Below, piece after piece: positions 7,815 through 16,780 of a stretch of DNA of 64,000 bases (position 1 is its first letter; the number at the start of each line of letters is the position of its first letter). Under the pieces are notes generated by a model. The model saw nothing but the letters and a program-made list of their open reading frames with translations, did not search any database and was not told the origin of the DNA. The stretch comes from RCIO01 sp965232405 (GTDB taxonomy: Bacteria; Pseudomonadota; Alphaproteobacteria; Rhizobiales; Rhizobiaceae): contig OZ246966.1 of the NCBI GenBank assembly GCA_965232405.1, forward strand, positions 558,001-622,000, written 5' to 3'. Made by a program: the position numbers and the translations under genes.

Positions 7815-8813
7815 CTATTCCTTGATGATCGGAATGTCCGGGTGAAAGGCCTGGGCAACAAAGGCAAATGTGATGTCGTGAACAACGTCCTCGCCATCAC
7901 GCATCACCCGCACGGTGCCGACGTTCCGGCCTTCGGCAATGCGCTGCGTATCGAGCGCGGAGGCAACACCGTCTTCATAGACGATCTCTAGCCCGCCTTT
8001 CGCAAACCCGTCGCGCCTGATCTTCTCAAGGCTCACGATGAGCGGAGCGCCCTCCCCGCGCACGATGACTACGCGGGCCATCGGAGGAATGCCGTCCGGC
8101 AGGTCGCCGCGATACAGAAACGGAGAAATCGAGCTGTCATAGGCGGCATACGGGTTGCGGCCATAGTCACGCATGTTCGGGTCATTGGGCACGAGAACCG
8201 GCGCGTCGGGGTTTTCATCGAGAAACGCGCCAAACGATACGATCCGAGAGGGCAGGAACTTCAGCGTCTTGCCGGTCAGTTCGCCGACGATTGCGTCGCC
8301 GGTGAACTGCTGCCACCAGCTCTCGGTCTGCCGGTCATACATGACGAGATCGGAATTCCGCAGCTTTCCCGTCGTGCCAAACTCCAGCACGTGTCCGTCG
8401 AGCCGGCGGTCGAACACCAGCGATGCGTTGCACAGTGGACAATAGGTCACCGCAACGGGAACCCCGCCAATCGTGTCATTGACGATCTCGTGCCAAGTCA
8501 GGATCTGCAGCGGATAGGCCCGCACCTCGCCGCCCATCTCCAGCCGGATCACCGGCTCCTTCGCATCGACTGCTTCGATCTCCGATGCCGGTCTGAATTG
8601 CGGGTAGTCGATCGAGGGAATGCCGTCGCGCGGCACACCGCCTGAGAGTATCTCATCGAACGTGATGGAAGCGGTCGCGAAGTCGGTCTTCCAACCCTGC
8701 CCGGTCCAGACCTGCGGGTTGGCAAGGGCCGCACCGCCTAGCACGACGCAGCAAAAGATCACCGCAACAGCGGCCGAAGCGGCTCTTATCCTGTCGATCC
8801 CGGCAATCAGCAT
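7815..8813 (-). CDS. DUF3179 domain protein, exported
   Basis: A 332-residue protein with an N-terminal signal peptide (hydrophobic AAVAVIFCCVVLGGAALA, cleavage near ALA-NP). The body matches DUF3179: IPSIDYPQF near the start, EVRAYPLQILTWHEIVND, the cysteine motif VTYCPLCNASLVFDR, then ESWWQQFTGDAI. The family has no settled function; the CPLC pair could bind metal or form a disulfide. It is a single gene, divergent from the crotonase-family gene with 132 bp between starts. Confidence 0.87.
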   Translation of the reverse strand: MLIAGIDRIRAASAAVAVIFCCVVLGGAALANPQVWTGQGWKTDFATASITFDEILSGGVPRDGIPSIDYPQFRPASEIEAVDAKEPVIRLEMGGEVRAYPLQILTWHEIVNDTIGGVPVAVTYCPLCNASLVFDRRLDGHVLEFGTTGKLRNSDLVMYDRQTESWWQQFTGDAIVGELTGKTLKFLPSRIVSFGAFLDENPDAPVLVPNDPNMRDYGRNPYAAYDSSISPFLYRGDLPDGIPPMARVVIVRGEGAPLIVSLEKIRRDGFAKGGLEIVYEDGVASALDTQRIAEGRNVGTVRVMRDGEDVVHDITFAFVAQAFHPDIPIIKE

Positions 8814-8945
8814 GGTCCGATCGAACCGCTGCCTCGCTTCAACTGCAAGTCACCATGCCGTGCACATCCGGCAGCGACATTCGACGCTTGCGGTCGGGCC
8901 GGAGGGACGCCACTCTCGCGCCCGCAATCGGGAAGGAGAACACGC

Positions 8946-9755
8946 ATGGCCAAGGCACTCTACGAAAAGCGCGGCAAGATCGCCTATGTCACCTTCAACC
9001 GGCCGAAGGCGATGAACGCCATCGATCTGGAGATGCATGAGCTTCTCTGGAAGATCTGGGCCGAATTTCGCGACGATGACGAGGCCGAAGTGGCAATCGT
9101 CACCGGCGCGGGCGATGAGGCATTCTGCGCCGGAGCCGACCTTAAACAGCACCTTCCCTATTGGGTGGACCATGCCGACGCCATGCTGCCACGCCGCAAA
9201 ATCGAGGACGGCCTCGGCGGCATCACGCGCGGACTCCACCGCATCTACAAGCCTATCATCGCCGCCGTGAATGGCTGGGCTCTGGCCGGCGGACTGGAAA
9301 ACGCACTCGCCTGCGATATCCGCATTGCATCCGACCGGGCCCAGTTCGGTTCATTCGAAGTGCGCCGCGGTTTCCATCATGGCGACGGCGGCATCGTGCG
9401 CCTGGTCAATATCTGCGGCGTCGGCCTTGCTCTGGAAATGCTGCTGACCGGCGAGCCGATCGACGCCCAGCGCGCAAGGGAGGTCAATCTGGTTTCGAGG
9501 GTCGTGCCGCACGAAACATTGATGGAAGAGGCCGAAAAGGTAGCGGCGCAGATCCTGCGCAATGACCAGTGGGCCGTGCGGTCGGCCAAGGAGACGATCC
9601 TCAACGTGATCGGCCGCCCGCTGGACGACCAGCTCGCCTATGAGGCATTCACCGGCTATTCGGGCGCAGCCAACCCACCGGTCCGTCAGCTGCTCGGCCG
9701 CTTTTACGACAAGACTGATCAGGGCCGTGCAGGAAAGAACAAGACGGAACTCTGA
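8946..9755 (+). CDS. enoyl-CoA hydratase/isomerase (crotonase) family protein
   Basis: A 269-residue crotonase-fold protein. VTFNRPKAMNAID and DEAFCAGADLKQ form the CoA site. ALAGGLENALACDI and GSFEVRRGF carry glutamates at both positions used by true enoyl-CoA hydratases, so hydratase activity is likely. The usual proline after the second glutamate loop is replaced in GFHHGDGGIVRL, so the acyl pocket may differ from fatty-acid hydratases. AAGGAG lies at good spacing before ATG 8946. No neighbouring beta-oxidation genes point to a substrate. Confidence 0.87.
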   Translation: MAKALYEKRGKIAYVTFNRPKAMNAIDLEMHELLWKIWAEFRDDDEAEVAIVTGAGDEAFCAGADLKQHLPYWVDHADAMLPRRKIEDGLGGITRGLHRIYKPIIAAVNGWALAGGLENALACDIRIASDRAQFGSFEVRRGFHHGDGGIVRLVNICGVGLALEMLLTGEPIDAQRAREVNLVSRVVPHETLMEEAEKVAAQILRNDQWAVRSAKETILNVIGRPLDDQLAYEAFTGYSGAANPPVRQLLGRFYDKTDQGRAGKNKTEL

Positions 9756-9950
9756 ATACGCCGTCTCACAGCCGGCAAACAATTCCTATCTCTTTCAATG
9801 GTTTGGCGGTCGGCGGCGACTCAAATTGGCAACAGCTTGAATCACTTTCTGAAGCGCGTATTGCTGCCGGCCGATATCAAATCGCCGTGAGGCAGCTTCC
9901 ACCGGCATCGATTGCACATAGACTGCGGTTTCCCGAACCGGAGGCTTCCC

Positions 9951-10115
9951 ATGCGCCGCGTCTTGACCAGCCTGTCAGCCATTCTGCTAGTTGCCGGCAC
10001 GATCACCGTGCTGACGCTCACGACACCGCTTTCCGCTCAGGAGTGCACCGGGCCTGACTGCCCCGCACCCGGCGGCCATCAGTGCGAGCGGACCAAGGAA
10101 ACACCCACCGCCTGA
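9951..10115 (+). CDS. small secreted cysteine-containing protein, 54 aa
   Basis: An ATG at 9951 with a perfect GGAGG six bases upstream opens a 54-codon frame. Residues 1-29 are a strong signal peptide (MRR, hydrophobic core ILLVAGTITVLTL, then LSA cleavage), leaving a mature peptide of about 25 residues with Cys32, Cys37 and Cys45 (ECTGPDCPAPGGHQC). The ribosome site and signal peptide make it a real gene rather than chance. Function is unknown; the odd number of cysteines suggests metal binding or an intermolecular disulfide. It is convergent with tamB, 12 bp between stops. Confidence 0.65.
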   Translation: MRRVLTSLSAILLVAGTITVLTLTTPLSAQECTGPDCPAPGGHQCERTKETPTA

Positions 10116-10127
10116 ACCGGCCGGGCC

Positions 10128-13100
10128 TCAATATTCTTTTTCGTAGAAGATGCCGCCGCCGGTTTCGCCGCTGTCGCTGGCTTCGCCGCGCAGTTTGATC
10201 CCGCCGCCAATGTCGAGGTCGATCGTCGCCTTGCCCGATCCCGGCTGCGCGCCTTTCTCGATGGAAAGATAGGTCCGGTCGTTGAGATATTTGCCGACCG
10301 AGACCGACGTGTCGCCGGTTTCCTCGTCTGTTCTGACGTCGATATCGTCGACGCCGATCCGTTCGCGTACCCGCTGCAGCAGCGTCGTTGACCCGCCAAT
10401 GCCGGCAAGCTGTGCAGCCGCCGAGGCGAGCTGCGCAATCTGCACCGGCGACAGGTTCGACATTGCCTTTCCGAACAGAAGCCGCGCCAGCACCTCGTCT
10501 TCCGGCAGGATTGGCGTCGATTCAAAACTGAACGACGGATTGTTGGCCGGACCGGTGACCAGAACCGTCACGGTCGCATCTTCGGCAGACGTGTTGGCTG
10601 CGAAGTTCAGGTAAGGCACCAGCGAGCCGGAAAAGCTGAGCGTGCCGCGCGTGAAGTCCAGCCGCCGGCCCAGAATATCCAGCCTGCCCCGGCGCAAATC
10701 GAACTGGCCGAGCGCGCTGACTGCGCTCGATGGCCCGGTCAGCTTGAGACTGCCGCCAAGCTCGGCATCAAGGCCCCTGCCCTGAACGATGATTTCCTGC
10801 GGTGCGCGAATATCAAGATCGAGCCGGACGCCGCCACCGCCGCCACCGCTTGCGGCCGGATTAAGCGCTGCCTGCTGCTGCGCCACTGCCTGCGACTCGT
10901 TTCGATGCTGAACATCGAGCTGCGACAGGCTGGTCGGCAGGCTGTTCGGAATGGTGATGACGGAGCGCCCGAGATTGACCGTACCGCTCAGCAGCGGATT
11001 GTTGGTGACCGAACCCGACAGCGTCAGCGCCCCGTCGAAATTGGCGGTCACGATACGCCCATCCGTATAGCGGCCATTGTCGATGCGAAGATTGAGGTCG
11101 GCCGGGAACCCGCTTGCCGGATCGATGCCGACCGAGCCGCTGCCGGTGATCGTGCCGCCGCTCGAAAGCCGTCCCTGCAGGCTGCCGATCGTCGCCCTTC
11201 CGCCACCGATATTGATCGTAGCCGCCATATCGTCCACGGCGACGCCTGTGGTGGCATGGATAAGCCTCGCGCCGGAGGTAGTCACCGTGCCGGAGATCTG
11301 CGGGCTGCCGAAACCGCCGCCGACTTTCAGCGAAACATCGGCGCCACCGTTCAGCGACACGCCCTGCGCTGCCAGACGGCCGGCTAGCAGCGAGAACGGA
11401 ACCCGGCCATTGAACGCAACATCGACATTGCGGGAGGTGATGTTGACCGAACCGCCGCCTTTCATCGTCAGCCCGGAACCGTCGCCCACCGTGGCATCGA
11501 AGCGCAGCGTGTTTCCGGAGTAAGTCCCGGTCGATGAAACGTTCATCGCGCCCAGACCGGCCGAGCGCGTCTGCGATGTGCGGCCGCCGCCCCAGTTGAG
11601 ATTGTAGGAGACTTCCGGACTGGACGCCTGTCCGCTGACATCGACCGTTCCCGAAACGGTTCCTTCCGCGCCCAAACCAGGCACGAACGCATTCACCGCG
11701 CTGGCGGGAAACGAGTTGATCCGGGTCTTGAGGTCGAGCGTCGATCCCGCAACACCGGAAATGGTTGCATTGCCGCCGGCTGCGTTGACGCTCAACCCGT
11801 CGAGTCGGGCAGCACCGTCACGCACCACTATGGTCGACGGCGAGGCAAGAGCCGCATTCATGCCGCGATAGGTCGCGCCGGCCTTGGCCAGTTCCAGCGT
11901 CACGTCGCCGTTCTCGACCTTGACCCGACCGGTCGCAGAGGCGGGCGTGCCGTTGACGGTCGCGCTGCCGTCGAAGGCGGTCCACGCCCCGTCACGGCCA
12001 AGCTTAACTTCGGCGTCGCGAATGTCTGCGCCGCTGGCAGCAACGCTGCTGGCGCGCACGATGCCCGAGACAACCGGCGCTTCGATGTAATTGTCGGCGG
12101 ACGCTGAGACGGCGATACCGGTCGCCTCGAACGTTTCCATCACGAGCCGCGGCACATTGCCTTCGATCACAATACGCGGCGTGCCACCGTCGCGCGTGAA
12201 ACGTATCGTCCCGTCAGCTGCGCCGCTCACATCGACCAGCGCCAGTGCCGCCAGCGGCCCGATATCGGGAAACGCGAACCGGACATTGCCTTGGGGAACA
12301 AACCCACTATCGAGTTTCAGCGCGCCATTGAGCTGATTGTCGCCTAAAGACAGCCTGAGATCGTCGATCTCGCTGCTCCCGCCTTCGGTTGAAAGCGTCG
12401 CCCTGCCATCCAGCCGGTCGTCTCCGATCTGGCCCACAAGCGTCAGATCGCCGGTCGGCGTTGCGGGATCGGCAATTACCGATGCGTCCAGCGCCAGCCC
12501 GATCATTTCGCGACCAGCGACAGTGATGCTGTCGCTGGACAGGTTTACAGTGAGTTGCGGCCTGCCGATTTCACCGCTTGCCTGAAGCGAGAATGCAGCA
12601 CTTCCGGCAGCGGCTGCCGAAAGCCGTGACAGTTCGGCCAGCGCACCGCTGATGTCGGCAGTCAACGTTTCGCCATCCAGTGAGGCGGAGCCGGCAGCGC
12701 TGAAACCGCCCGAGCGGACCTCCGCGCCAGAAACCGAAAGCGCGCCCTCGCCGCTCCGTTCAACGGTGCCTGAAACCGTGACGCTGCGATCAAGTGCAAT
12801 TTGCGCGCCCGACGGCAGGACGGCGGAGAGCACCTCGCCGGAAAGTTCGGCGCTGATGGAGTTGTCGGAAATGCCATAGCGGCCCGCCGCCTGCGCAGTC
12901 AGGGTACCGGTCCTTGCGGTCAGGCTTTCGATCTCGACCTTATCCGTCGAAACCACCGTGTCGGCCTGCAACGACACGGCGCCTGCGAGAAGGTTTGCCA
13001 GTGTCGGAATGGCGCTGCCCACCGCCGCGGAATTCGCCGACAGCGAAATCGGGCCGGACCGGGACTTGAGATCGAAACCGTCTGACACGGCTTCAATGGC

Positions 13101-14291
13101 AGCGTCTTCAACCGCCATGCCGGCCGCATCGATACGCGAAACCTCGGCGCTTGCGTTGAAGCCCAGAGCGTCGCCCGGTCCGAAGGCACGACCTGCAAGG
13201 CTGTTGAACGCCAGCGTCGTCCGTGCGTCACCCTCACCGAAACTCAGCCGCACGGGCGCACCGGTCGCTGCTGCGTTCAGTTCAAAATCGGACACTCCGT
13301 CCGCGTCCAGGCTTCCACGTGCCGTGGCCTCGACGGCATCGCTTTTCAGTGTCAACGTATCGAGCCTGACGGCGCTCCAGGGCCGCACGAGGCCGGCCAC
13401 CGTGAACTCCGTCGTGCCGCTGGCAATCGACGCAATGCTTTCAGGCAGGAACATCTGGAAATCGCCACGGCCCTGCGCTTCGATGCGGCTTCCCGTGTCG
13501 GTGAGTTGGTGGCGGCCGTCGATCTCGGCCGTCACAAGACCGGCAAGCGCAAAGGTTGCCCTGCCCTGCCAGTCCGTCGCCGGTCCGCTGCCGCTGACAT
13601 TGATCTCCACCGGCGGTGCGCCCGGCAGGTTCAGCAGCGTCGCGATCACCCCGCCGGAGGGCTCGCTGCCCTTCACGTCGATATCGAGCCGGTTTTCGTC
13701 GGGCACGAATGCCACTTCCGCCGTCAGCGACCCTGCCTGCTCATCGATACGCCTGGCGGAGAGTTTGGCCGCTACCGTGAGTGGCGCATTGTCGACTGTT
13801 GCCGAACCGGTTGCCGAAAGCCGCGCCACACTGCCTGCGACAGCCCGGCCGAGCAGGATGTCAGGCAGATCGATCGTAGCGACATCGATGGTCACGGGAA
13901 GGCTGAATGAACCTTCGGACTCCGTTTCGGCTGCCTCAGGCAGCCGCGCGACTTCGATTCGTTCGGCGTAAATCTTGTCCGCCTCGAATGCGAAACCGAG
14001 AAGTGCCGTCGGCGACCAGTCAACCCGTACATCGCTCACCGATAGCCACGGCCCGGCATCGTCCTCGACCACCACGCGCGCCGCAGTCAAATTGCCGCTC
14101 CAGATGCCGTCGATGCCGCTGATGCGCACGGTTCGCCCCGGCCCGGAGGCGAGGTCGGACACGATGCCAGCCAGGCTCGACCGGCCCCGTTCGGTCAGTG
14201 TCAGCACTGCCGCTGCTCCCGCCGAAAGCGCGATCAGGACAACAAACAAATAGAGAAAATACCGGAGAACGATCCGGAGATAGCGCATCAC
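10128..14291 (-). CDS. tamB: translocation and assembly module inner-membrane component TamB
   Basis: A 1387-residue AsmA-like protein with a single N-terminal membrane anchor (residues about 5-30), a long periplasmic region of beta-rich repeats, and the conserved C-terminal TamB (DUF490) domain, including IDDIDVRTDEETGDTSVSVG and a final FYEKEY. TamB spans the periplasm and works with TamA in outer-membrane protein assembly and, by recent family work, in lipid transport. The gene starts with GTG at 14291 immediately followed by ATG at 14288; either could be used. It lies downstream of tamA on the same strand, but a 272 bp inverted-repeat element separates the two. Confidence 0.92.
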   Translation of the reverse strand: MMRYLRIVLRYFLYLFVVLIALSAGAAAVLTLTERGRSSLAGIVSDLASGPGRTVRISGIDGIWSGNLTAARVVVEDDAGPWLSVSDVRVDWSPTALLGFAFEADKIYAERIEVARLPEAAETESEGSFSLPVTIDVATIDLPDILLGRAVAGSVARLSATGSATVDNAPLTVAAKLSARRIDEQAGSLTAEVAFVPDENRLDIDVKGSEPSGGVIATLLNLPGAPPVEINVSGSGPATDWQGRATFALAGLVTAEIDGRHQLTDTGSRIEAQGRGDFQMFLPESIASIASGTTEFTVAGLVRPWSAVRLDTLTLKSDAVEATARGSLDADGVSDFELNAAATGAPVRLSFGEGDARTTLAFNSLAGRAFGPGDALGFNASAEVSRIDAAGMAVEDAAIEAVSDGFDLKSRSGPISLSANSAAVGSAIPTLANLLAGAVSLQADTVVSTDKVEIESLTARTGTLTAQAAGRYGISDNSISAELSGEVLSAVLPSGAQIALDRSVTVSGTVERSGEGALSVSGAEVRSGGFSAAGSASLDGETLTADISGALAELSRLSAAAAGSAAFSLQASGEIGRPQLTVNLSSDSITVAGREMIGLALDASVIADPATPTGDLTLVGQIGDDRLDGRATLSTEGGSSEIDDLRLSLGDNQLNGALKLDSGFVPQGNVRFAFPDIGPLAALALVDVSGAADGTIRFTRDGGTPRIVIEGNVPRLVMETFEATGIAVSASADNYIEAPVVSGIVRASSVAASGADIRDAEVKLGRDGAWTAFDGSATVNGTPASATGRVKVENGDVTLELAKAGATYRGMNAALASPSTIVVRDGAARLDGLSVNAAGGNATISGVAGSTLDLKTRINSFPASAVNAFVPGLGAEGTVSGTVDVSGQASSPEVSYNLNWGGGRTSQTRSAGLGAMNVSSTGTYSGNTLRFDATVGDGSGLTMKGGGSVNITSRNVDVAFNGRVPFSLLAGRLAAQGVSLNGGADVSLKVGGGFGSPQISGTVTTSGARLIHATTGVAVDDMAATINIGGGRATIGSLQGRLSSGGTITGSGSVGIDPASGFPADLNLRIDNGRYTDGRIVTANFDGALTLSGSVTNNPLLSGTVNLGRSVITIPNSLPTSLSQLDVQHRNESQAVAQQQAALNPAASGGGGGGVRLDLDIRAPQEIIVQGRGLDAELGGSLKLTGPSSAVSALGQFDLRRGRLDILGRRLDFTRGTLSFSGSLVPYLNFAANTSAEDATVTVLVTGPANNPSFSFESTPILPEDEVLARLLFGKAMSNLSPVQIAQLASAAAQLAGIGGSTTLLQRVRERIGVDDIDVRTDEETGDTSVSVGKYLNDRTYLSIEKGAQPGSGKATIDLDIGGGIKLRGEASDSGETGGGIFYEKEY

Positions 14292-14296
14292 GGGAT

Positions 14297-14568
14297 TAGA
14301 GCGAGATGGGATCAGGTATGGCCATTCTGCCGGAGCAGGTTTGGCTCAAGATCAAGGGATTTGGCGAAGGGCGTACCGGCGGTACGGCCGAGCCGAAGCC
14401 CGATTGAATTGGGCCAATCATGCCCGGCCCTTTGGGTTTCCGTCCGGCGGGCGCCCACTTTGTCGAGCCGCTTGCCCGTAGCGCCGCTACGCGCTGCGCG
14501 TCCCTCCGCGTGGATCGCGGCCCCGGACGAGAAACAGCATTGACCATACCTGACCCCATCTCGCTCTA
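14297..14568. repeat. 272 bp element with 25 bp terminal inverted repeats between tamA and tamB
   Basis: The left end at 14297-14321 (TAGAGCGAGATGGG, A, TCAGGTATGG) and the right end at 14544-14568 are inverted copies with 24 of 25 bases matching. Inside are two small palindromes of the same build, GTACCGGCGGTAC at 14373-14385 and GTAGCGCCGCTAC at 14478-14490. The element fills the tamA-tamB gap almost exactly: its outermost TAG supplies the tamA stop codon and its other end is 5 bp from the tamB start. It encodes no convincing protein. It is likely a non-autonomous mobile or mosaic repeat (RIME or MITE-like), inferred from structure. Confidence 0.7.
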
Positions 14569-16506
14569 GAACGCCTGCCCGATGCCTGCATAGATACCGA
14601 ACGCCGCATCGCCCGGCCGGCGGTTGAGCGGCACGGCCGCATCGACCCTGAGCGGTCCAAGCGGCGTCAGATAGCGCAGGCCGAGGCCGGCCCCGAACTG
14701 CCACATCGAAGTGCCCGGCACTGTGCCGGCCGAAACGGTGCCGGCATCGACGAATGGAACCAGTCCGATCTTGTCATTGACCTTGATGCGCATTTCCAGC
14801 GATGCCTCCGCGAATGACCGTCCGCCGGTCGGTTTTCCGGTTGCGTCGAGCGGGCCTACGCGTTGAAAGCCGTAGCCTCGGACCGAACCGCCGCCGCCCG
14901 AATAATACCGCCGCTCCGCCGGTATGGCCGCAAGCGGCGCACCAACAATCGAACCGGCAGCCGCACGCGCCGCAACAACCAGCCGGCCATCATCGTCCAG
15001 CGCCTGATAGACCGATGCCTCGCCGCGTACCTTGACGAAATTGGCCCCTGAATAAAGGTCCCGCGTCGGCTCGACATTGACCAGGAAACGTTGACCGCGT
15101 GTCGGGTCGAGCCGGTTGTCACGACCGTCATAGACATATTCGATGGGAATACTGACCAGAAGATGGCGGCGCGGCACGACCGGGCTGAAGCTGTCGGTCA
15201 CGCTGGACCAGGCGACACGCGCTTCCGCCGAAACGGTCTGGTTGCGCGTCAGCTCACGGCGAATGCCCGCCCGCGCATCGACGGAAAAGCTGTCATAGGC
15301 GTTCGGATGCTCGAACTTTGCCGTGACGCTTGAAATGAACTTCGATGCTGGCCCCAGCACGCCAGGCTTCTCGAACAGAATGCGCGCGCTGTAGTTCAGC
15401 ATGCCCAGATTGGCGGTGCTGCCAATCCGGCTGATCGAACCTTCGATGCGCAGCTTTTCAGCCTTGCCGAAAAGGTTTCGATGGCCCCAATAACCTTCGA
15501 TGCCCGCGCCGTCCGTGCTCGATATTGTGGCACCAACGCCGAAATAGCGATGCTTGCGCTCCGAGACCGAAACGCCGATCGGGATGGAGCCGTCCGGGTT
15601 GAGCGCATCACCCTCGGTGACGGCAACACTGTTGAACACTTCAAGGTTCTGCAACCGCTCGCGCGCCTCGTCCAGTTCCTTCGGCGAATAGGTCTGGCCG
15701 GGCTCCAGCCCTGCCATGTAGGCGGTGAAGTCGCGGTCGACCCGCTCTGTGCCCTCAACAGTGGTTTCGCCATAAGGCGCAATCGGGCCCGCCTCAAGTT
15801 CAAACAGAAGGTCGAGTTCGCTGGTGGCGCTGTCGGCCACCACTTCGCGCGAAACCACGCGGGCGAGCGGGCGTCCCTCCTCCTTGAGCGCGCGTACCAT
15901 GTCGCGCTCGGCTTTCAGGATAGCGCGTGACCCCGCCTCGCCGCCGGCAATCAGGCCGAACCGCGCCGGCGCAAGGTCGGCGGCATCGCCCGCCAGCCTG
16001 ATGTCGCCCAGAACGAAGACCGCGCCCGGATCGACGCTGATCGAAACAGGCACCGCGCCGCTCTGGCCAAACTCGGCATCCGGCGGAATCTCGTCCAGAG
16101 CGCGGCCGGCAATGCGTATCGTTACAACGCCGTCGTAACGCGCCTTTTCATAAAGCGCCGCCACAAGCCGTTCACGGTCGTTGCGCGCCTTGGAAATCAG
16201 CCCCAGCGATCCGGAAACCGGCCTTCCCTCGTCCTGCACGAGTTGCGAGGCCTCGTTCAGCGCCTTTTCCAGCTCGCCATCCGAAGCGCCGGCATTCAGC
16301 GTAACTGTGTAATCAAGGGGATCGACTATTTCAGAATCGTCGGTATCAGAACCGCCGAAAATGCGCACGCCGAAGATTTCGAGTGCTGCGGCCGGAGTGG
16401 CGGAAAAGCACGCCGAAACGGCTGTCAAAAAGACAACAAGCATCACGCGCGCGGAAAGCCCGCCCGGTGTCAAACTGCCTGCTATTGGCCTTGCGTCCGG
16501 TCGCAT
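14566..16506 (-). CDS. tamA: outer-membrane translocation and assembly module protein TamA (BamA/Omp85 family)
   Basis: A 646-residue Omp85 protein. The start at ATG 16506 is followed by a signal peptide (LSARVMLVVFLTAVSACFSATPAAA, written here as a region). Three POTRA-type segments occupy about residues 45-290, then a 16-strand beta-barrel with the family motifs GGGGSVRGYGFQRVG and VPFVDAG. The chain ends in IGQAF, the terminal aromatic residue that outer-membrane proteins use for barrel recognition. The open frame continues upstream of 16506, but without signal-peptide logic. TamA pairs with TamB for envelope assembly. Its TAG stop is the first three bases of an inverted-repeat element. 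Confidence 0.92.
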   Translation of the reverse strand: MRPDARPIAGSLTPGGLSARVMLVVFLTAVSACFSATPAAALEIFGVRIFGGSDTDDSEIVDPLDYTVTLNAGASDGELEKALNEASQLVQDEGRPVSGSLGLISKARNDRERLVAALYEKARYDGVVTIRIAGRALDEIPPDAEFGQSGAVPVSISVDPGAVFVLGDIRLAGDAADLAPARFGLIAGGEAGSRAILKAERDMVRALKEEGRPLARVVSREVVADSATSELDLLFELEAGPIAPYGETTVEGTERVDRDFTAYMAGLEPGQTYSPKELDEARERLQNLEVFNSVAVTEGDALNPDGSIPIGVSVSERKHRYFGVGATISSTDGAGIEGYWGHRNLFGKAEKLRIEGSISRIGSTANLGMLNYSARILFEKPGVLGPASKFISSVTAKFEHPNAYDSFSVDARAGIRRELTRNQTVSAEARVAWSSVTDSFSPVVPRRHLLVSIPIEYVYDGRDNRLDPTRGQRFLVNVEPTRDLYSGANFVKVRGEASVYQALDDDGRLVVAARAAAGSIVGAPLAAIPAERRYYSGGGGSVRGYGFQRVGPLDATGKPTGGRSFAEASLEMRIKVNDKIGLVPFVDAGTVSAGTVPGTSMWQFGAGLGLRYLTPLGPLRVDAAVPLNRRPGDAAFGIYAGIGQAF

Positions 16507-16780
16507 TACTCCAGCGTATACACAAATCCTAAATTCGTATTGAAACTGCGCTGCACCTATTGCGGCCACAATCCCACGTTCACAATCCCTGACACGCCGT
16601 AACGGAACGCGAGTTCCGGTCTGTCGGCAGTCCCTCCCTCCCAGCCTTAGCACGGGAGAATGGCGGGGCAAACGTGATCTGGCTGTCGCAGCGCTCCTTT
16701 AGGCTCGCAATTGACAAGCCGCATCGCGTCGGTGCGGGATACATATCCGAAGGGACGCGGATATCGTTTGGAGGAGCAAC

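Noticed and set aside
14296..14559. 87-codon open frame inside the inverted-repeat element
   Set aside because: It is bounded by the terminal repeats, has no ribosome site and no recognisable protein features; the DNA structure explains the region better.
16713..16745. Candidate promoter TTGACA upstream of the macroglobulin gene
   Set aside because: The nearest -10-like sequence is about 21 bases away, too far for a normal sigma-70 promoter.
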